DNA of 34,074 nucleotides, taken from the NCBI GenBank assembly GCA_030835085.1, contig JAUQWQ010000167.1, forward strand, positions 1 through 34,074, written 5' to 3'. The position numbers and the translations under genes were made by a program. Below, one piece after another: positions 16,957 through 25,189 of the stretch. Under the pieces are notes generated by a model. That model saw only the letters and a list, made by a program, of their open reading frames with translations. It ran no database searches and was not told the DNA's origin. The number at the start of each line of letters is the position of its first letter. Position 1 is the first letter of the stretch. This DNA comes from Ignavibacteria bacterium (GTDB lineage Bacteria > Bacteroidota > Ignavibacteria > Tepidaquicellales > OLB5).

Positions 16957-17018
16957 AGGCAGGGTTACCCGGAGAATTATACTTTTTCCGGAGTTATTCA
17001 ATACCCTGCCTTTTTTTA
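16957..17018 (+). terminator. Terminator-like stem-loop after the third TonB receptor
   Basis: AGGCAGGGT (16957-16965) pairs with ACCCTGCCT (17003-17011), enclosing a weaker CCGGA/TCCGG hairpin. The 3' arm runs straight into TTTTTTT. This is consistent with an intrinsic terminator, though its loop is long. It shares the closing stem and a GTTAT segment with the element at 14671-14733. The next gene starts 20 nt later. Confidence 0.65.
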
Positions 17019-17037
17019 TTAAATACCGGCAGAACAA

Positions 17038-17616
17038 ATGAAGAAAGAAACGGACAGAAGGAAACAACAGGCATCATTAATACGCTTATTCAGAAAACTA
17101 CACAGAACAACCGGTGCTATACTGTTCGTATTCTTTTTTTTGACAGCAATAACAGGTTTAACTTTGGGGTGGAAAAAGAACAGCGGGGGGTATATTTTAC
17201 CTGAGTCATTTCAAGGAAGTTCAGCTGACCTTAAAGACTGGAAGAGCATTGAGAGTCTACATGCAATTGCATGCCGTATCGCAAAAGACTCCATATCGCC
17301 TGAAATATCTATGGAGCTTGAAAGAATTGATGCAAGACCCGATAAAGGAATGGTGAAATTTGTTTTCATTGACGGCTATTGGGGCATTCAGCTTGACGGA
17401 GCTACAGGCAACCTGCTGCAAATAGAAAGAAGAAGATCTGATTTTATTGAAAACATCCATGATGGTTCTGTGCTGGATCATATTTTTAAAACCAATACTG
17501 AAATTTTAAAACTTATATATACAACTATTATGGGTTTATCTCTGTTATTGTTTACAATAACAGGTTTTTGGCTTTGGTTCGGACCTAAAATGATGAGAAG
17601 AAGATCTTCAGAATAA
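17038..17616 (+). CDS. PepSY-type iron-regulated membrane protein (PiuB-like, short form)
   Basis: 192 residues. RLFRKLHRTTGAILFVFFFL is the typical start of PepSY_TM proteins, with the first helix at about residues 24-45. A PepSY-like extracytoplasmic region follows (YWGIQLDGATGNLLQIERR, NIHDGSVL), and a second helix (about 160-182, TITGFWLWFG) precedes a basic end. PepSY_TM proteins often sit next to TonB receptors and are iron regulated; some act as inner-membrane reductases for ferric chelates. This one is the short two-helix form. Its position directly after the receptor supports a role in the same uptake system, possibly as a separate transcript because a terminator lies between them. 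Confidence 0.85.
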   Translation: MKKETDRRKQQASLIRLFRKLHRTTGAILFVFFFLTAITGLTLGWKKNSGGYILPESFQGSSADLKDWKSIESLHAIACRIAKDSISPEISMELERIDARPDKGMVKFVFIDGYWGIQLDGATGNLLQIERRRSDFIENIHDGSVLDHIFKTNTEILKLIYTTIMGLSLLLFTITGFWLWFGPKMMRRRSSE

Positions 17617-17748
17617 AAAAGTATAAGATAATATAATTGAACAGATAACATGCACTGTGATGTTATAAAAGACTTTTAATATTTTACCATATTGGTTAAA
17701 TTAACAAATGATACTAAGCAAAATTTTAGAAATATTAATACAAATCTG

Positions 17749-19350
17749 ATGAATATTGCAATCACAATTATTATATTTATGTTCAGTCTGCCATTGATAG
17801 ATTCGCAGATATTTTCACAATGGGCTAATTTCAGGATATTCCCTTCGGTTTATAATCAAATTGAACCAACCATTACAAGACATCAGAGCAACCAGCAAAT
17901 TCTGTTTGCAAGCGCATATACAATAAATCTGAATTCCAGAAGTGAAGGTACCTATTTTTCGACCAATGGAGGTGTTACATGGACAGGTTCAGATGTCTGC
18001 ACAGGCTCTCCTGTACAGAATCACGGGGGTGACCCGGGTACAATTATTGATAAAGACGGAGTGTTTATTTTAACTCATCTCGGCAATATTCAGAATGGTA
18101 TGTTTGCAAATACGACCACAAATTACGGTGTAAACTGGTCAGCAAATGTTCCAATTCAGTCTAATGTTGATGTTGACAAAGGTTCACCGGGAACTGATGA
18201 TGCGCCTGCAAGTCCGTTTTACGGCAGAAGCTACCTTGCATGGACTTATTTTGTGCCGCCATTCAGAATTGTAATGGCTTACACTACAAGTAACGGCTCA
18301 AGCTGGTCTTCAATAATTAACGTAAATAACGGTTTCGGCGGTAACAGATCTTACGGACCTGCTATTTGCGTAAATTCAGCCGGTACTCTTTATATAGTCT
18401 GGGCATCAGCAAATCCAAACTCGCCATTTACTGAAGATTATATTGGGGTATCTCGCTCTACAAACGGCGGAGTAAACTATACTATAAACGAAAACGCGAT
18501 AGATATAAACGGGATCCGGACATCGCAGCTGGAACCTTGGACCATCAGGGCAAACAGTTTTCCAGTAATAGATATAGATAAAACCGGCGGCAGCAGGAAT
18601 GGCTGGATATACATTGCAACTACCAGTAAAAATCTTGCCCCGGCGGGCAGCGACCCGGATATAGTAATGTTCAGGTCAACAGATAACGGAAATTCCTGGA
18701 ACTCCGGAGTAAGGGTTAACCAGGACCCGATAAATAACGGCCGTAACCAGTTCTTCCCTGCACTCAGGGTTGATGAAAACGGCGGGTTGAACATAATATA
18801 TTATGACAGCCGAAATTCTGCTGATTCCGTTGATGTGTATCTCTCGAGATCAGGTGATGGCGGAAATTCATGGAGTGATTACAGGGTAACAACCCAAAGG
18901 TTCAGGCCAAGATCGGTAGCAGGAGCTGGCGGCGGCAATATGGGTGATAACCTGGGGCTAACTTCAGGAAACGGTAAACTCTATCCTGTATGGATGAGCA
19001 ACCAGCCGGATGATGTTTTTCAGATATGGAGTGCGATAATAGATTATACAACAATCGGCATCCAGCAGATCAGCACAGAGATCCCCAATTCTTTCAGGCT
19101 GGAACAGAACTATCCAAACCCCTTCAATCCCGAAACGAAAATTAAGTTCAGCATTCTGAAAGATGGTTTTGTAACATTAAAAATTTACAATACTGCAGGT
19201 AAGCTTGTTAAAAGCCTAGCAGAGCAAAATCTGAGAGCCGGAGAATATTCAGTTAACTGGAATGCAGCCGAAGAGCCGAGCGGTGTATATTTTTACACTA
19301 TAGAAACAGCAGGATTCAAAGAAAGTAAAAAGATGATACTTGTGAAGTAG
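17749..19350 (+). CDS. Secreted sialidase-like BNR protein with T9SS sorting domain
   Basis: I choose ATG 17749 (533 residues), which starts a signal peptide (MNIAITIIIFMFSLPLIDSQ). A TTG at 17692 would add 19 polar residues before it. Asp-box motifs STNGGVTW, TSNGSSW, STNGGVNY, STDNGNSW and SGDGGNSW, with RVDENGGLNIIYYDSRN between, give the sialidase-superfamily (exo-alpha-sialidase-like) propeller pattern. The sialidase arginine triad cannot be assigned, so enzyme activity is not claimed. The sorting domain runs from about NYPNPFNPETKI to KKMILVK. It converges on the minus-strand gene at 19438, with a terminator between. Confidence 0.9.
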   Translation: MNIAITIIIFMFSLPLIDSQIFSQWANFRIFPSVYNQIEPTITRHQSNQQILFASAYTINLNSRSEGTYFSTNGGVTWTGSDVCTGSPVQNHGGDPGTIIDKDGVFILTHLGNIQNGMFANTTTNYGVNWSANVPIQSNVDVDKGSPGTDDAPASPFYGRSYLAWTYFVPPFRIVMAYTTSNGSSWSSIINVNNGFGGNRSYGPAICVNSAGTLYIVWASANPNSPFTEDYIGVSRSTNGGVNYTINENAIDINGIRTSQLEPWTIRANSFPVIDIDKTGGSRNGWIYIATTSKNLAPAGSDPDIVMFRSTDNGNSWNSGVRVNQDPINNGRNQFFPALRVDENGGLNIIYYDSRNSADSVDVYLSRSGDGGNSWSDYRVTTQRFRPRSVAGAGGGNMGDNLGLTSGNGKLYPVWMSNQPDDVFQIWSAIIDYTTIGIQQISTEIPNSFRLEQNYPNPFNPETKIKFSILKDGFVTLKIYNTAGKLVKSLAEQNLRAGEYSVNWNAAEEPSGVYFYTIETAGFKESKKMILVK

Positions 19351-19384
19351 TTGATAATTGATAGTTGGCAGTTGATAGTTTGAA
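19350..19384. repeat. Seven-nucleotide-period tandem repeat at a stop codon
   Basis: Five 7-nt units (GTTGATA, ATTGATA, GTTGGCA, GTTGATA, GTTTGAA) begin at the last base of the TAG stop of the preceding gene. The period is clear though units are diverged. A second array with the same period starts at another stop codon at 32132-32180. Confidence 0.65.
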
Positions 19385-19412
19385 AAGTAATGAAAATTTT
19401 AGAATTATTAAG

Positions 19413-19440
19413 ATCCGTTAAGAAATTAACGGATTTTTTA
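19413..19440 (+). terminator. Rho-independent terminator of the sialidase-like gene
   Basis: ATCCGTTAA (19413-19421) and TTAACGGAT (19426-19434) form a 9-bp perfect stem with a GAAA tetraloop, then TTTTTT. Its tail overlaps the stop codon (19438-19440) of the convergent minus-strand gene. The minus-strand side has no strong T-run, so it works mainly for the plus strand. Confidence 0.85.
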
Positions 19441-20742
19441 TTTAACTATGACCATTCTTTTGGATTCCGTAAAAGAGCCTGCTTCGATCTTATAAATATA
19501 GACACCTGATGCAAGTCCGGGATTTACAAATTTCATCCTGTTAAAACCTGCCGGACGCATACCTTCAATAAATACTTTTACCTGTTTTCCAAGCAGGTCA
19601 TAGAGTGTTATTCTTACATTTTCTGCTTTTGCAAGCTTATATACTATATTAGTGGAAGGATTAAACGGGTTTGGATAATTCTGCCCAAGGGAGTAATCCC
19701 TGGAAATTATACTGCTTCCGGGGGTTAATCCTATAACAGCTGTATTATATTTCATAATAGCACCGTAGGAACCGAATGCAAAACCGAAAGTTGGAGATTT
19801 AAAAACAGCGGCATATACTGCAGTAGTATCCGGAGCGGGAACACCTATCCACGGAATATTAATATTACCGGAATCAAGATGTACGGCCCATGCCTGTGCA
19901 AATGCCAGCGGCATCCAAATTTCTTTATCAGTTCTGAAAGCAAGATCCCTGCCTATACCAAACAGACCGATATTAAAATAATTCCAGTTTGCTGCACTAT
20001 TAAATGATGTTGTGGTAATTGCGCCAAACTCAAAATCACCCCCGGAGGCAACTATTTTATTTTCATTAATTACTTTAACATCAAACAACGGCTCAGGGGT
20101 TACGCAAAATGTGCTCCAGGAAACTCCGGAATTAGTAGTCCTCCAAACAGCCCCTATAATATCATATTTACCCCCGCATACATAACCAGTTGTTGAATTG
20201 ATAAATTTAACTCTGTGTTTAGGGAAACCATACAAGTAAGGGCATCCTGCGGTATCTATTTGACATAAGTTCCAGGAATTTCCCCCGTTTGAGGTCCTGA
20301 ATATGTGTCCGCTGATACCTGCTGCATATCCATGCAAAGAATCGGTAAACTGAATAGTTGTGATAAGCACTGAAGTATCAGGAAAATTTGTAATACTCCA
20401 GTTCACCCCGCCGTTAGTGGTTTTAAGCATAAAAGTACCGTTAAAGAAATAATCATTTGATAATGCCCAGCCAAGATTGCGGTTCAGAAAAAAAACATCA
20501 TCTATATTATAATTGAATATTCCGGTATTCTGTAAACCCCAGGTTGCACCGCCGTTTGTAGTATTTATTATAGTACCGGAGTCACCTGCTGCCCAACCGT
20601 AGACTGTATCAACAAACCAGCATTTAGTTAAGATCCTATCTGTTGGCGAAGGAACCCGAAGCCAATAATCCTGGGCTGTAAGCTCTGTAAAAGATAACAG
20701 GATTATTAAAGTAAAAAAGAAATTCAGATATTTAATTTTCAT
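19438..20742 (-). CDS. Secreted YCF48-like propeller protein with T9SS sorting domain
   Basis: 434 residues with a signal peptide (to about residue 23, LTAQ). Repeats such as CWFVDTVYGWAAGDSGTIIN, NTTNGGATW, FLNRNLGWALSNDYF, KTTNGGVNW, TDSLHGYAAGISGHIF, RTSNGGNSW and RTTNSGVSW are those of YCF48/photosynthesis-stability-factor-type propellers (V-G-W-A-x-G-x-x-G-T-I). In this phylum these are general extracellular propellers, not photosynthesis genes. The sorting domain runs from NYPNPFNPSTNI to SKRMVIVK. It is a paralogue of 20779-22071, 36 bp upstream, and the two very likely form an operon. Ligand unknown. Confidence 0.92.
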   Translation of the reverse strand: MKIKYLNFFFTLIILLSFTELTAQDYWLRVPSPTDRILTKCWFVDTVYGWAAGDSGTIINTTNGGATWGLQNTGIFNYNIDDVFFLNRNLGWALSNDYFFNGTFMLKTTNGGVNWSITNFPDTSVLITTIQFTDSLHGYAAGISGHIFRTSNGGNSWNLCQIDTAGCPYLYGFPKHRVKFINSTTGYVCGGKYDIIGAVWRTTNSGVSWSTFCVTPEPLFDVKVINENKIVASGGDFEFGAITTTSFNSAANWNYFNIGLFGIGRDLAFRTDKEIWMPLAFAQAWAVHLDSGNINIPWIGVPAPDTTAVYAAVFKSPTFGFAFGSYGAIMKYNTAVIGLTPGSSIISRDYSLGQNYPNPFNPSTNIVYKLAKAENVRITLYDLLGKQVKVFIEGMRPAGFNRMKFVNPGLASGVYIYKIEAGSFTESKRMVIVK

Positions 20743-20778
20743 TGGTATTATTAAGAACCGTAAATATTATCAACTGTA

Positions 20779-22071
20779 TTATTTCACAAGCAGCATTTTT
20801 ATTGTTTTCCGGTTGCTGCCTGCAGAAAGTGTGCAGAAATATATTCCGCTTGATTTTCCGGATGCATTCCAGTTAATATTGTGATATCCCGGTGGCTGGT
20901 AACTGTTCAGCAGAATTTCGGTAAGCTGCCCGGTAATATTATATACAGAAATATTTACAAGACCTCCTCTTTTCAATTCATATCCTATTGTAGTAACTGG
21001 ATTAAATGGATTAGGATAATTTTGCTCTAAAATAAAATCGCCGGGAATATTTTCCTGTTCATTACCATTAATTCCGATAATTGATGAATTATATTTAAAA
21101 ATTGTACCTCCTGTACCAAAAGACCATCCGAAAGTAGGAGACATAAATACAACCGAGTTAACAGTCTCAACACCTTCAGCGGGAACCATCGTCCAGTCAG
21201 AGCTTAAGTTTCCGGAATCCAGGTTCACACCGTATGCAGGAACAAAATTGAGCGGAACCCATAGTTCGGAAGGAGTTCTGAATCCCAGGGTGAGTCCCCT
21301 GCCCGGCAATGGCGTAACCCTGTAGTTCCACGATAACCCGGCATCTGTGGATATAGCCATACTCAGCCCGTATTCCAGGTCTCCGCCGGTGGCAATAATC
21401 TTTGATGAAGAAACAGCCTTGATATCATAAAGCGGCTCGGCTGTCACACAGTAAGTATACCAGTGTGAACCGCCGTTTGTTGTGCGCCACACCATTCCCT
21501 GAATATCTATCTGCCCACCGCAAGCATAGCCTACCATTGAGTTCACAAAATAGAAATTTTTTTTAGGCATCAGGTAAAGAAATGCGCAGTATGATGAATC
21601 AATATAACAATTGAACCAGTTATTGCCGGCATTGGTAGTTTTATAGATGAGGCCGCTTGCGCCGCTCATAAAGCCGGTAGATGAATCGAGGAAATATATT
21701 GTATTAAATACAAGGGTCGTATCCGGGTACCTGGAATCTATCCAGTTTACGCCGCCATTGGTGGTCCTTAGCAAAATAGTACCCTGGAAAAAGAAGTCAT
21801 TTGAAATAGCCCAGCCAAGATTCCTGTTAATAAAGAAAATGTCATCTATGGGGAATTCATTTGTCCAGTTCTCCTGAAGTACCCAGTTAGCGCCGCTGTT
21901 GGAAGTGTGCACGATAGTGCCTGAATCACCGCATGCCCAGCCGTAAACTGTATCAAGGAACTGCGCCTTCATAATTTTATGTGATGCCGGTGAATTAACA
22001 GGCAGCCAGTATTGCTGAGCATTAATACTGATGCAGCTTATTAAAACAAATATTATTAGAAAAATCCTCAT
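20779..22071 (-). CDS. Secreted YCF48-like propeller protein with T9SS sorting domain, paralogue of next gene
   Basis: I choose ATG 22071 (430 residues), which starts a good signal peptide (MRIFLIIFVLISCISINAQ); the frame extends to 22143 but adds only a second hydrophobic stretch. QFLDTVYGWACGDSGTIVH, NTSNSGANW-type motifs, FINRNLGWAISNDFFFQG, STGFMSGASGLIYK and RTTNGGSHW match the neighbour at 19438 throughout, showing tandem duplication. The sorting domain (NYPNPFNPVTTIGYEL to TIKMLLVK) is more diverged than the propeller. The gap to the divergent gene at 22239 is AT-rich and must hold both promoters. Confidence 0.9.
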   Translation of the reverse strand: MRIFLIIFVLISCISINAQQYWLPVNSPASHKIMKAQFLDTVYGWACGDSGTIVHTSNSGANWVLQENWTNEFPIDDIFFINRNLGWAISNDFFFQGTILLRTTNGGVNWIDSRYPDTTLVFNTIYFLDSSTGFMSGASGLIYKTTNAGNNWFNCYIDSSYCAFLYLMPKKNFYFVNSMVGYACGGQIDIQGMVWRTTNGGSHWYTYCVTAEPLYDIKAVSSSKIIATGGDLEYGLSMAISTDAGLSWNYRVTPLPGRGLTLGFRTPSELWVPLNFVPAYGVNLDSGNLSSDWTMVPAEGVETVNSVVFMSPTFGWSFGTGGTIFKYNSSIIGINGNEQENIPGDFILEQNYPNPFNPVTTIGYELKRGGLVNISVYNITGQLTEILLNSYQPPGYHNINWNASGKSSGIYFCTLSAGSNRKTIKMLLVK

Positions 22072-22238
22072 ATATGTGTTAAAATATAATACATTAATAA
22101 AAATAAGGTTAGTCAATAAGTACCTCACTATTTGTAAGTGCATTTAATACTTTAAGTTAACCAATTTGTTTTCATTGCAATAGAAAATGCTTATTAGTAA
22201 TTTAGTATAAATAAAATCTGCATTTACCAACATCCATC

Positions 22239-23594
22239 ATGCTAGATATAGAATATATCAGGGAAGAATTCCCTATTACCAAAAAACGCTTCCAGGTTTA
22301 TGGCAGCACTGACCCGAAGAACTTAATTTATCTCGATCACGGCGCATCCACACACCCGTGCAGTACCGTACTAAATAAGTATATCGATTTCATAAAAAAT
22401 TACTATTCAAATGTTCATCGCGGCAAACATTACCTTAGTATGATATCCACTGAACTGTTTGACAGAGTTTACGAAACTATTTTCAAATACATAAATGCAA
22501 GCAAACCGGATAATGCAATAGTACTTACCGCCAATACAACCAGCGCTCTTGATATGACTGCCTGGCTAATGAAGGATTACGAAGGCATTACACTCGTTTC
22601 TATGATGGAGCATCATTCTAACGACCTGCCGCACAGGCACAGGGGTGAAGTCCTGCATTTTGGTGTGAATAAAGACGGCACTCTAGATATGCACGACCTT
22701 GAACACAAACTTGCCAAACATAAAGTTAAACTTGTTGCCGTTACCGGAGCATCAAACGTAACCGGCACAATTAATGATATACATAAAATTGCGGAGCTTG
22801 CGCATAAACACGGCGCGCGGATACTTGTTGACGCGGCGCAGATACTGGCGCATAAACAAATTGATGTAAAACCGAACAACGACCCTCAGCATATTGATTT
22901 TCTTGCTGCGGCGGGACATAAAGCATATGCCCCGTTTGGTTCGGCATTTTTATTCGGACCCCGTGAAGTGCTAGACAGGGTTCAGCCATACACGCCCGGC
23001 GGCGGAACGGTACTATTTGTAAGCGAGCATGATTATATATACGCAAGCTCTCCTGATAGACACCAGGGCGGGACACCAAACATAGCCGGCGCAATAGCGC
23101 TTGCGGAGTCACTTAACTTTTTAAGCAAAGCAGGACTCGATAACGTAAGGCAGCATGAAATTGAACTTACTGAATACGCTCTGAACAGATTAAAGGAAGT
23201 TCCAGAAATAAATATTCTGGGTGATATTTCCGCTGATAAAAGACTTGGTGTAATTACATTTAATATTGGTGAGCTGAGTAACGGTCTTGTGGCTGATATA
23301 TTGAACCACGAAGCAGCTATCGCAACTAGGAACGGCAGATTCTGCGCGCACCCCTATTTGAGCTTTCTGCTCGGGCGCAGTGATTCCGAAGAAATAATTG
23401 AGCGCTTAAGGCGCGGAGAGAAGTTCGATATCGGCGGAGCGGTGAGGATATCCTTTGGAATCTTCAATACAGAAAGCGAAGTAGATGTTGTTGTCGAAAA
23501 CCTGAAAATGATAGCAAACAGGAAATGGAAAGCTAAGTATGATGATGATTCCGCTTATTTTGATTGCAAGGGAGTGCAGCTGAGCGCATCGTAA
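22239..23594 (+). CDS. Class V aminotransferase / cysteine desulfurase-like PLP enzyme
   Basis: 451 residues, cytoplasmic. NLIYLDHGASTHP begins the fold; MMEHHSNDLP (H125, H126, N128) and ILVDAAQ (D198, Q201) contact PLP. The Schiff-base lysine is K228 in FLAAAGHKAYAPFG. A cysteine at 369 in ATRNGRFCAHP matches the catalytic-cysteine site of group II (SufS/CsdA) desulfurases (RTG-x-HCA-x-P). Family activity is cysteine to alanine with sulfur transfer, but related proteins act on other substrates. It is longer than SufS (about 400-410 residues), with a C-terminal extension (KWKAKYDDDSAYF). No SUF genes lie nearby and it is monocistronic with its own terminator, so the physiological role is open. 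Confidence 0.88.
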   Translation: MLDIEYIREEFPITKKRFQVYGSTDPKNLIYLDHGASTHPCSTVLNKYIDFIKNYYSNVHRGKHYLSMISTELFDRVYETIFKYINASKPDNAIVLTANTTSALDMTAWLMKDYEGITLVSMMEHHSNDLPHRHRGEVLHFGVNKDGTLDMHDLEHKLAKHKVKLVAVTGASNVTGTINDIHKIAELAHKHGARILVDAAQILAHKQIDVKPNNDPQHIDFLAAAGHKAYAPFGSAFLFGPREVLDRVQPYTPGGGTVLFVSEHDYIYASSPDRHQGGTPNIAGAIALAESLNFLSKAGLDNVRQHEIELTEYALNRLKEVPEINILGDISADKRLGVITFNIGELSNGLVADILNHEAAIATRNGRFCAHPYLSFLLGRSDSEEIIERLRRGEKFDIGGAVRISFGIFNTESEVDVVVENLKMIANRKWKAKYDDDSAYFDCKGVQLSAS

Positions 23595-23629
23595 GGTGTA
23601 AAAGGCAATCCCAAAGTTACGATTTGTTG

Positions 23630-23659
23630 AGACGACCTAAAGGGTCGTCTTTTTTTTTG
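23630..23659 (+). terminator. Rho-independent terminator after the PLP enzyme gene
   Basis: AGACGACC (23630-23637) pairs with GGTCGTCT (23643-23650), loop TAAAG, followed by at least eight T. A textbook terminator 35 nt after the stop. Confidence 0.92.
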
Positions 23660-24023
23660 CTGGGCTTTTTTTATTGCGCCACGTTTAGGCTTTCATTTTT
23701 ATAGTTACACCTACTTCAAACACAACTCCGTTGTGTTCTCTTCTCCCCCTGTAAGGCCGCAGGACTGCCCGCGGCATGTGGAAGATTGAGAGGGGGTATA
23801 TTTTCAATTTCTGCTGTTATCATCAATCACATCAGGGCTAAAGCCCTTTTTATTTTATCTCCATCCACTGTCTAAAGACCGTGGCTAAAAATAAATAAAA
23901 CTTGTTCCCGGGAATCCCGATTGGTAACATTGGTTTATAGTGACAACTTAAACTGTTCTCAAGCATTCAATCATAAAAAATCATTGCTAAATCCTTATTT
24001 TTTAATTATATTACTTTTTTGAC
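23660..24023. other. Intergenic region rich in small palindromes
   Basis: No gene was seen. Besides the composite palindrome at 23738-23799, it holds CACAA/TTGTG (23721-23735), AGGGCT/AGCCCT (23834-23847, then a T-rich run) and CCAC-GTC/GAC-GTGG (23865-23884). The last two have the GGGCTAAAGCCC-type look of short dispersed palindromes. The promoter of the DHH gene should lie in the last 100 bases, but no consensus was found. Confidence 0.5.
23738..23799. repeat. Composite palindromic mini-repeat (intergenic copy)
   Basis: The outer arms CCCCCT (23745-23750) and AGGGGG (23791-23796) enclose an inner palindrome GCCGC (23756-23760) / GCGGC (23771-23775). The outer C-rich/G-rich arms resemble the coding-region copies at 5765, 30703 and 31167, so this looks like the same repeat class carrying another palindrome inside it. 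Confidence 0.55.
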
Positions 24024-25022
24024 ATGATGAATAGGGATATTGTTAGTTTAATTAATAATAATCAAGAGTTTATATTAACAAGCCACGTAAACCCCGATGG
24101 GGATTCAATAGGCAGTGAAATTGCTCTTCATTTATATTTAAAGTCACTTGGCAAAAACGCCGGAATTTTAAACTACTCCCCTACGCCTGATAATTACACA
24201 TTCCTTGATAAGGAGCGCGTGATTGAGCAATTTGATGAGGCGAAGCATAAGGATAGAATCTTAAATGCCGACGTGATATTTATACTTGATACCAATGAAT
24301 TCCAGCGTGTAAGAACACTGGCTCCTTACATACAGGCAAGTAAAGCTAAAAAAATACTGATAGATCATCACCTGGGTTTTAACCCTGAGCTGTTTGATGA
24401 ATATATAGTTGATACAGATTCCCCCGCTACGGGAGAAATGCTGTACAGGTTCTTTAAAGAAATAGAAGCATCTGAAGGCGGTAAGAAAGTGATAACCCGT
24501 GATATGGCACTGGCATTATATACAGCCATAATGACGGATACCGGCTCCTTCAAGTTCAACCGCACCGATGAGGAAACTCATACTATCATAGCTGACCTGC
24601 TTACGTATGGATTGCATCCATATGATATTTATTCAGAAGTATACAACAATGCAACATTGGGCAGGCTTCACCTGCTTGGCAGGTTTCTGAATAACATCAC
24701 ATTAATGTATGAGGGTAAGCTGGCGTACTCTGTGTTACTGCAGAAAGATTTTGAAGAAACATCAACTGATGAATATGCCATTGAAGGATTCAGCTCACAT
24801 TTAATGAGCCTTGAAACTGCCGAACTGGGTATAGTTATGACCCAGACAAAACGGGGAGTAAAACTGAGCTTCCGCTCAAAAGATAAAGTTTTTTCTAATG
24901 AGCTTGCCAAAGAATTTGAGGGCGGCGGTCATAAAAACGCTTCAGGGGCATTTGTTGTTGGCGGGGATATTTTAAAGCTTGAAAAGGAAGTAACAGAGAA
25001 AGCGGAAAAGTACCTTAAGTAA
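24024..25022 (+). CDS. nrnA: DHH-family phosphoesterase, NrnA-type (nanoRNase / pAp phosphatase)
   Basis: 332 residues, cytoplasmic. The Mn-binding motifs are complete: TSHVNPDGDSIGSE (H21, D25, D27), FILDTNEF (D89), LIDHHLGF (D114, H115, H116) and MTDTGSFKF. The DHHA1 substrate-binding motif GGGHKNASGA lies near the C-terminus. Family members degrade 2-5 nt RNA and/or dephosphorylate pAp; some act on cyclic dinucleotide products, so the exact substrate is not certain. Length fits NrnA (about 310-340 residues). Two adjacent ATGs (24024, 24027) are possible starts. It reads in the same direction as pepA 167 bp later but the two are probably separate units. Confidence 0.92.
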   Translation: MMNRDIVSLINNNQEFILTSHVNPDGDSIGSEIALHLYLKSLGKNAGILNYSPTPDNYTFLDKERVIEQFDEAKHKDRILNADVIFILDTNEFQRVRTLAPYIQASKAKKILIDHHLGFNPELFDEYIVDTDSPATGEMLYRFFKEIEASEGGKKVITRDMALALYTAIMTDTGSFKFNRTDEETHTIIADLLTYGLHPYDIYSEVYNNATLGRLHLLGRFLNNITLMYEGKLAYSVLLQKDFEETSTDEYAIEGFSSHLMSLETAELGIVMTQTKRGVKLSFRSKDKVFSNELAKEFEGGGHKNASGAFVVGGDILKLEKEVTEKAEKYLK

Positions 25023-25078
25023 AAAAGCAAACTTCCTCAGCAAATGCAGAGTAAGTCAAGAAGTGAAAAAGCAAAAAT

Positions 25079-25089
25079 GTCATGCTGAA
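25079..25089. repeat. Fragment of the CATGCTGAA repeat end
   Basis: GTCATGCTGAA matches the left end of the repeats at 29493 and 30145. The rest of the element is absent, so this is a remnant or a chance match. Confidence 0.35.
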
Positions 25090-25189
25090 TTATAATCTTC
25101 TGAAAAGTATTGCAGAGCAATAAAAAACAGAAAAACTAAAAATTAATTAAATTAAAAAAATATAAAACTTATTTTACGCGGAGATATAA

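Noticed and set aside
22239-23594. Firm SufS assignment
   Set aside because: Lysine and cysteine sites fit group II desulfurases, but the protein is longer, has a diverged cysteine motif (NGRFCAHP) and no SUF neighbours, so only the superfamily is named.
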